Positions 61,255 to 64,000 of a stretch of 64,000 nt of DNA are shown here, piece after piece. Where the stretch lies: NCBI RefSeq assembly GCF_017591435.1, contig NC_059289.1, forward strand, positions 8,863,847-8,927,846, in the 5' to 3' direction. The first letter of the stretch is position 1. Every line of letters starts with the position of its first letter. Under the pieces are notes generated by a model, which saw nothing but the letters and a program-made list of their open reading frames with translations, had not been told where the DNA came from and ran no database searches. This DNA comes from Portunus trituberculatus. Its lineage: Eukaryota > Arthropoda > Malacostraca > Decapoda > Portunidae. A program made the position numbers and the translations under genes.

Positions 61255-62936
61255 TTACCTATTTGTGTATTACAGGGCCCGAGCTAAGCTCTCTGTGTCC
61301 TGTCTCCTTGTCCATTCCTGTCATATCTCTCTCTCATCTGATTGACACACACCGCGTCAACGACATGACTGCTCAGCTTATTCCACTTATCAATGCTACG
61401 ATGCGGGAAACTGTATTTTCTCACGTCATTTAGACAGATGTCCTTTATTAGCTTTTTCCATGTCCTCGGAGATAATTACTTGTGGTCACCTTTATCAAAT
61501 CTCTATCCAGTATGTCAATCTTGTTCACCAATTTATACATAGTTATCATGTCTCCTCTTGTTCTTCTCTCTTCTAATGTGGTCAGCCCCAGCTTCCTCAG
61601 TCTTTCCTCATAGTCTAACTCCCTGAGTCCTGGTACCATCCTTGTTGCCAGCCTCTGTACCCTTTCTACCTTCTTCACATTTTTCTTCATATGCGGTGAC
61701 CAGACACATGCTGCATATTCTAACTGGGGTCTTATTAAGGTACATAATATCTTCTTCATCATTCCTTCATCTAGGTAGTGGAATGCAAGGCCAATATTTT
61801 GAAGCATGTTGTATGTTTTCCAAAAAATCTTGTTAATGTGTTTCTCCGGTGACAAAGTGTTTTGCACGGTTACTCCTAAGTCTTTCTCCTCATTGGTCTC
61901 TTTAATTTTCTCATCACCCAGCCTGTAATCCCAGTTTGGTCTGTATCTACTTCTTCCCATTTTCATAACATGGGTCTTGTCTATATTAAATTCCATCTGC
62001 CACTCCTTACTCCACTCATATATTTTATCAAGATCTTCCTGTAACTTGTTACAATCTTCCACATTCTTTACTCTCCTCATAATTTTAGTATCATCCGCAA
62101 ACATGTTCATGTAACTGTCAATTCCTACTGGCATATCATTAACATAAATCAAAAACATGATGGGACCAAGCACTGACCCTTGTGGAACTCCACTGGTTAC
62201 CTTCTTCCACTCGGACTTCCTTCCTCTCACCACTGTTCTCATTTCTCTTCCCATTAAGTAATTTTCCATCCATTTTGCTAGTTTATCATTTACTCCTCCA
62301 ATCTTCTTTAGTTTCCACATCAGTCTATTGTGTGGTACTTTATCAAAGGCCTTTCTCAAGTCCAGGTAGATAGCATCCACCCATCCCTCTCTATGTTGTA
62401 GTATGTCAGTCACTCTTGAATAAAAACATAATAAATTGGATACACACGATCTTCCTTTTCTGAAACCAAACTGCCTTTCACTCAGAATGTTTTCACTTTC
62501 TAGATACTCACTCCACTTAGCTTTAATTACTTCTTCACATACCTTGCACAATATACTAGTCAACGATACTGGTCTATAATTTAGCGGTTCCATTCTACTA
62601 CCATTCTTATATATAGGCACAATGTCAGCTCTTTTCCACTCTTTCGGGACTAATCCTGTTCGTATGGAGGTTTCCACAATATCAAATATGGGGTTCAACA
62701 ATTGATCCTTACATTCATTTAGCATCCTCCCAGATATGCCATCAGGCCCCATTGATTTATTAATATCCAGATTGCTTATAATTTTCCTTACATCTTCCTT
62801 AGTAACCATGATGTTCTGCATTTGCTTTATTTCCGTAGGCCTTCCTCCCATGAAATGCTCCTCCTTTGTAAACACTTTGCAAAAGTTGTCGTTCAAAATT
62901 TCAGCTCTCTCTCCAGCAACTTCAAATACTTCTTCC

Positions 62937-62938
<2 letters not shown>
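61253..62938 (-). mobile_element. CR1-like LINE, subfamily B, intact RT frame
   Basis: The minus-strand frame 62896-61448 is open for 482 codons without a frameshift and covers the whole RT and C-terminal region. It has NYRPVSLTSILCKVCEEVI, QFGFRKGRSCVSNLLCFYSR, YLDLRKAFDKVPHNRL, GVPQGSVLGPIMFLIYVND, FADDTK (62092-62103), EKDLGVTVQN, LEYAACVWSPH and LDYEERLRKLGL. The endonuclease is missing (5'-truncated at (GT)n), so it is not autonomous. It is nearly identical in protein sequence to the broken + strand copy at 25542-27600. It ends in TTACCTATTTGTGTATTACA complement and (AC)n. Confidence 0.9.

Positions 62939-63010
<72 letters not shown>
62939..63010. repeat. (GT)n junction array
   Basis: 72 bp of pure (GT)n between the 5' end of the preceding minus-strand LINE and the 3' end of the next. 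Confidence 0.95.
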
Positions 63011-63012
<2 letters not shown>

Positions 63013-63410
63013 ACCTAGTTGTAGTTTTTCAGGGCCTGGGCTTTATGCTCGTGTGGCCCCGTCTCCATATCTACGTTTATCCATTTTTTCTTTAAAACTT
63101 TGTTCACTCGTTGCTGACACCAATTCCTCACTCAAACTGTTCCACGTCTCAACACATCTTTGCGGGAAACTATATTTTTTAACATCTCTCAGACATCTTC
63201 CGTTCCTCAGCTTTTTACTATGCGATCTTGTGCTTCGAATGTCATATTCTTCTCTCAGGATCAGTTTCTCATTATCCACTTGGTCCATTCCGTTAATCAA
63301 TTTATAAACTTGTATCAGATCCCCTCTCTCTCTTCTCTGTTCCAAGGTTGGTAGATCCATAGCCTTTAGTCTCTCCTCATATGTCATCCCTTCAAATTCT
63401 GGAACCATTC

Positions 63411-63411
<1 letters not shown>
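63011..63411 (-). mobile_element. CR1-like LINE 3' fragment, subfamily A
   Basis: The minus-strand 121-codon frame (63408-63043) reads MVPEFEGMTYEERLKAMDLP to KMDKRRYGDGATRA and is intact. It is closely related to 36919-37296 on the + strand. Both ends are set in (GT)n. Confidence 0.88.

Positions 63412-63488
<77 letters not shown>
63412..63488. repeat. (GT)n junction array
   Basis: About 77 bp of (GT)n between two minus-strand LINE fragments. Confidence 0.95.
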
Positions 63489-63490
<2 letters not shown>

Positions 63491-64000
63491 ACCTAGTTGT
63501 ATATTGTAGGGTTTGAGCGGGGCTCAGTGACCTGTCTCCATATATATATTTATCCAACTTTTCTTAAATTTGCGCACACTTTTTGCTGCTACATTCTCTT
63601 CACTCAATCCGTTCCAAGCATCCACCGTCCCGTGTGGAAAACTAAACTTTTTAATGTTTCTCGAACACTGACCTTTCTTGATCTTCTTGTATTGCCCTCT
63701 TGTTTACGTACCTCCATCCTCCGTCAGTGATGCCAGATTTTGTCTATCTATCTTTTCCATATGGTTTACTAACTTATACATCATCATTAGATCTCCTTTT
63801 TCCCGTCAGATCTTGAAAGATGGTAGTTCCATTTCCTTCAGTCTATCTTCAGAGGGAAGACCCTTTATTTCTGGCACCATCTTTGTAGCAGTCCTTTGGA
63901 TTCTTTATACGAGTATTCTCTTGATGTCTTTATGTTTGTATGGTGACCACACCATTGCTGCATATTCTAGTCTAGGTCTTATCATAGTGGTTATGATTTT
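63489..64000 (-). mobile_element. CR1-like LINE 3' end, runs off window
   Basis: It starts (minus 3' end) with AACCTAGTTGTATATTGTAG complement. The coding remnant includes an MIRPRLEYAAMVW-like stretch near 63940-63990 and KPFSTRDG-like C-terminal homology, with frameshifts. It continues beyond 64000. It is a further subfamily, distinct from A-D in wording. Confidence 0.75.

Overview
This is a eukaryotic, arthropod-type nuclear window, most likely from a decapod crustacean and probably a crab. The evidence is a very high density of (CT)n, (GT)n, (TA)n and trinucleotide microsatellites, tRNA-derived SINEs, many CR1-like LINE copies, and degenerate (TTAGG)n-like stretches. The species call is inference. 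I see no prokaryotic gene, rRNA gene, functional tRNA gene or CRISPR array.

The one host gene I can reconstruct is a four-exon gene on the + strand for the mitochondrial inner-membrane translocase subunit Tim29 (TIMM29). Its coding exons are 17618-17753, 43729-43830, 45300-45474 and 45859-46150, giving 234 codons plus stop, with matching splice phases at all three junctions. Intron 1 is about 26 kb and holds most of the repeats in the middle of the window. A 147-149 bp tandem triplication, each unit ending in a 3' splice-site-like sequence, lies just upstream of the first coding exon. Three weaker exon candidates (7802-7856, 8401-8454, 14811-15095) may belong to another + strand gene or to 5' exons.

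Layout: 1-14.3 kb is microsatellite-rich DNA with a SINE, copies of a roughly 200 bp TIR element, two piggyBac-like MITEs and LINE scraps. 14.6-17.75 kb has a CpG-rich exon candidate, another SINE, tandem repeats and TIMM29 exon 1. 18.4 and 20.6 kb carry degenerate telomere-like repeats in opposite orientation. 21.42-24.36 kb is a 2.9 kb minisatellite of 16-bp units, each containing a splice-acceptor-like motif. 24.4-43.2 kb is a head-to-tail stack of nine CR1-like LINE copies and two SINEs, nearly all joined through (AC)n arrays. 43.7-46.6 kb holds TIMM29 exons 2-4. 47.2-50.8 kb is a minus-strand Jockey-like LINE split by a 720 bp piggyBac-like MITE at TTAA. 51.4-54.56 kb is a minus-strand CR1-like LINE. 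54.56-59.85 kb holds four pogo/Tigger-derived elements set in (TA)n arrays. 60.1-61.15 kb is a TIR element. 61.25-64 kb is a minus-strand mirror of the (AC)n-joined LINE stack.

The most notable pattern is that microsatellites appear to act as docking platforms. CR1-like LINEs and SINEs end in (AC)n and the next, usually 5'-truncated, copy starts directly at that (AC)n. Separately, TA-targeting Tigger elements sit between (TA)n blocks. This could be a self-propagating microsatellite and retrotransposon system. The target preference is inference from the junctions.
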